Below are positions 6,471 to 7,359 of a DNA stretch of 7,359 nt, piece by piece. This DNA comes from Spirochaetaceae bacterium (GTDB lineage: Bacteria; Spirochaetota; Spirochaetia; Treponematales; Breznakiellaceae): NCBI GenBank assembly GCA_031290405.1, contig JAITNO010000090.1:1-7359 (forward strand). Direction: 5' to 3'. Position numbers and translations under genes: made by a program. The notes under the pieces were generated by a model, which searched no databases, had not been told where the DNA came from, and worked only from the letters and a program-made list of their open reading frames with translations. Every line of letters begins with the position of its first letter. Position 1 is the stretch's first letter.

Positions 6471-7198
6471 ATATTCCGCCCGGCCCGCAGGGCGGCGGTC
6501 TGGGCGCGATAGGCGGGGTCCAGTTCGGCGAGGCGGCGGCAGAGGGACTTCATGTCTTCCCAGGCGAGCCTTTTTTGGTCCGGATCGCGCAGGAGGTAGC
6601 TGGGGTGGAAGGTGGGGAGGAGGGGTATGCCCCGGTAGGTTTTCCAGGAGCCGCGCAGTCGTCTGATGCCCCCCCCCATGTGGAGGAGCGTTCCCGTCGA
6701 GGTGCGTCCCGTGCTGACGATGACGAGCGGCCGCAAGGCGTCCGTCTGTCGTTCGAGGTAGCCGACGCACCGGCTTGTTTCGTTGGCCTCGGGTTCGCGG
6801 TTTTCCGGCGGCCGGCACTTGACGATGTTGGCGATGAAGCAATTTTTGTCGCGGGAGAGGCCGATGCTGGACAGCATCTGGTCCAGGAGCTTCCCCGCCG
6901 GCCCGACGAAGGGCCGCCCGCTCGCATCCTCGTCCGCGCCTGGCCCTTCGCCTACGACGAGGACCAGCGGGCGGCGGACGCCTTCGCCGGGGACGGCGTT
7001 CCGCCGTTCTTCGCAGAGCTTGCACGCGCGGCAGGCGCGGACTTCCGCAGCTATCTTTTCGAGCGCGGCCTGGGCTTCTGCCGGCGCGGCGTCGTCCTTG
7101 AAGTCATAGACGGCACGGGCGGCGCGGCACCCCGTCGAGAGTGCGGCGGCTGCGGCGTCGAAGAAGCGGGCTATGGCGTTTTTTTGTGTGCCTGTCAT
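6467..7198 (-). CDS. Family 4 uracil-DNA glycosylase (4Fe-4S)
   Basis: Removes uracil from DNA to start base-excision repair. The 243-residue protein carries the family 4 hallmarks: a cysteine cluster CRACKLC at 56-62, the catalytic-pocket motif GEGPGADEDASGRPFVG at 83-99, AGKLLDQML at 101-109, NIVKCRPPENREP at 124-136 with C128, a further C144, and THE late motif FHPSYLL at 197-203. C56, C59, C128 and C144 are the likely iron-sulfur ligands. Residues 1-54 form an alanine-rich extension ahead of the core that many relatives lack. The ATG at 7198 is the only possible start: no ATG, GTG or TTG occurs in frame between it and the cysteine cluster, and an in-frame TGA lies just upstream. There is no ribosome binding site, and the promoter sits almost on the ATG. 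The gene's stop overlaps the NusG-like start, so the two are probably translated together. Confidence 0.9.
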   Translation of the reverse strand: MTGTQKNAIARFFDAAAAALSTGCRAARAVYDFKDDAAPAEAQAALEKIAAEVRACRACKLCEERRNAVPGEGVRRPLVLVVGEGPGADEDASGRPFVGPAGKLLDQMLSSIGLSRDKNCFIANIVKCRPPENREPEANETSRCVGYLERQTDALRPLVIVSTGRTSTGTLLHMGGGIRRLRGSWKTYRGIPLLPTFHPSYLLRDPDQKRLAWEDMKSLCRRLAELDPAYRAQTAALRAGRNI

Positions 7199-7206
7199 GC
7201 CTGCGC

Positions 7207-7235
7207 ATTCTAACGCCGGGCGCTTGTGTTGTCAA
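7207..7235 (-). promoter_or_regulatory. Strong sigma70-type promoter for the operon
   Basis: On the minus strand a perfect -35 box TTGACA (7235-7230) and a near-consensus -10 box TAGAAT (7212-7207, five of six) are separated by the ideal 17 bases. Only eight bases lie between the -10 box and the ATG of the glycosylase, so transcription should begin at about 7201-7199 and produce a nearly leaderless mRNA. It would drive the glycosylase, the NusG paralogue and capD, and possibly genes beyond. Confidence 0.8.
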
Positions 7236-7245
7236 TATCTCGCAG

Positions 7246-7305
7246 TGCCTCATTGAAAATGTAACCCAAAAAGGATTTTGCCTCATTTAGAAAATGTAAC
7301 CCAAA
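7246..7305. repeat. Two 25-27 bp direct repeats
   Basis: TGCCTCATT followed by GAAAATGTAACCCAAA occurs at 7246-7270 and again at 7279-7305, the second copy with two additional bases (TA) after TGCCTCATT. The copies start 33 bases apart, close to three helical turns. They lie immediately upstream of the -35 box of the operon promoter, so they could be transposase-binding repeats of a mobile element or operator sites for a regulator. Confidence 0.9.
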
Positions 7306-7309
7306 TTAA

Positions 7310-7339
7310 GACAGACTGTCCGTCAGAGAGACAAGACGG
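7310..7339. repeat. Small palindrome and adjoining short stem
   Basis: GACAGACTGTC at 7310-7320 is a perfect palindrome around one central base. It abuts CCGTC (7320-7324), which can pair with GACGG (7335-7339) across a ten-base loop. No T-run follows on either strand, so a terminator is not indicated. It could be a protein-binding site or part of the suspected mobile-element end. Confidence 0.4.
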
Positions 7340-7359
7340 GGGTCAAAATGGGGTTAACA

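Larger units (their letters stand above)
7230..7359 (+). mobile_element. Possible insertion-sequence terminus (IS21-like), incomplete
   Basis: The sequence from TGTCAATATC at 7230 inward contains two copies of GAAAATGTAACCCAAA spaced about 35 bases apart, and then an AAAATGGGGTTAACA word at the window edge. A terminal TGT followed by several short direct repeats near the end is the layout known for IS21-family elements, whose transposase genes would lie beyond base 7359. No transposase coding sequence and no target duplication can be seen here, so the call is tentative. An ordinary intergenic repeat is the alternative. Confidence 0.3.

Noticed and set aside
5790..6512. 240-residue plus-strand protein opposite the NusG paralogue and capD
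   Set aside because: It lies antisense to two well-supported genes and crosses their junction; no family resemblance.
5940..7025. A 361-residue protein extending the NusG-like frame upstream
   Set aside because: The upstream part is arginine- and proline-rich sequence from the wrong frame of the glycosylase gene; the NusG homology begins exactly at the ATG at 6470 with a suitable ribosome binding site.
6440..7213. 257-residue plus-strand protein opposite the glycosylase
   Set aside because: It is antisense to a clearly recognisable gene in GC-rich DNA, where long antisense frames arise by chance, and has no recognisable motif.
7104..7286. 60-residue minus-strand protein crossing the promoter
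   Set aside because: It covers the promoter and the glycosylase start in another frame and has low-complexity basic composition with no motif.

Overview
All recognisable genes lie on the minus strand, so transcription runs from high to low coordinates. In that order: a family 4 (iron-sulfur) uracil-DNA glycosylase (7198-6467); a NusG-type elongation factor paralogue of the RfaH/LoaP/UpxY kind (6470-5940); a soluble nucleotide-sugar 4,6-dehydratase of the CapD/FlaA1 family (5936-4464); a 576-base gap containing fifteen tandem 21-bp repeats; a 3-dehydroquinate-synthase-like enzyme (3887-2796); an Omp85-type outer-membrane barrel with one N-terminal POTRA-like domain (2803-1244); a mannose-1-phosphate guanylyltransferase (1233-193); and the first 65 codons of an ABC-2 polysaccharide-export permease that leaves the window at base 1.

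The theme is a surface or secreted glycan locus. The antiterminator-like protein would let polymerase read through a long operon. The dehydratase and the GDP-mannose pyrophosphorylase make activated sugars. The permease would move the product across the inner membrane. The barrel protein is the only visible outer-membrane component. The glycosylase is a DNA-repair gene that is translationally linked to the NusG paralogue. The AroB-like enzyme is either a housekeeping shikimate gene or a sugar-phosphate cyclase serving the glycan.

Genes are tightly packed, with ATGA overlaps at 6467-6470 and 193-196, an 8-base overlap at 2796-2803 and a 3-base gap at 5937-5939. The one large gap is the repeat region. 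Upstream of the first gene is a strong sigma70-like promoter whose start point falls almost on the ATG. Beyond it are two 25-27 bp direct repeats that may be the end of an insertion sequence.

The organism is a diderm, shown by the signal peptide plus barrel protein. The mix of genes and a NusG paralogue of this kind make a treponeme-like spirochaete my best guess, but nothing in the window proves it. Base composition is uneven: sampled stretches of the glycosylase-to-aroB part are around 65-75% GC, while sampled stretches of the barrel and guanylyltransferase genes fall to about 27-38%.
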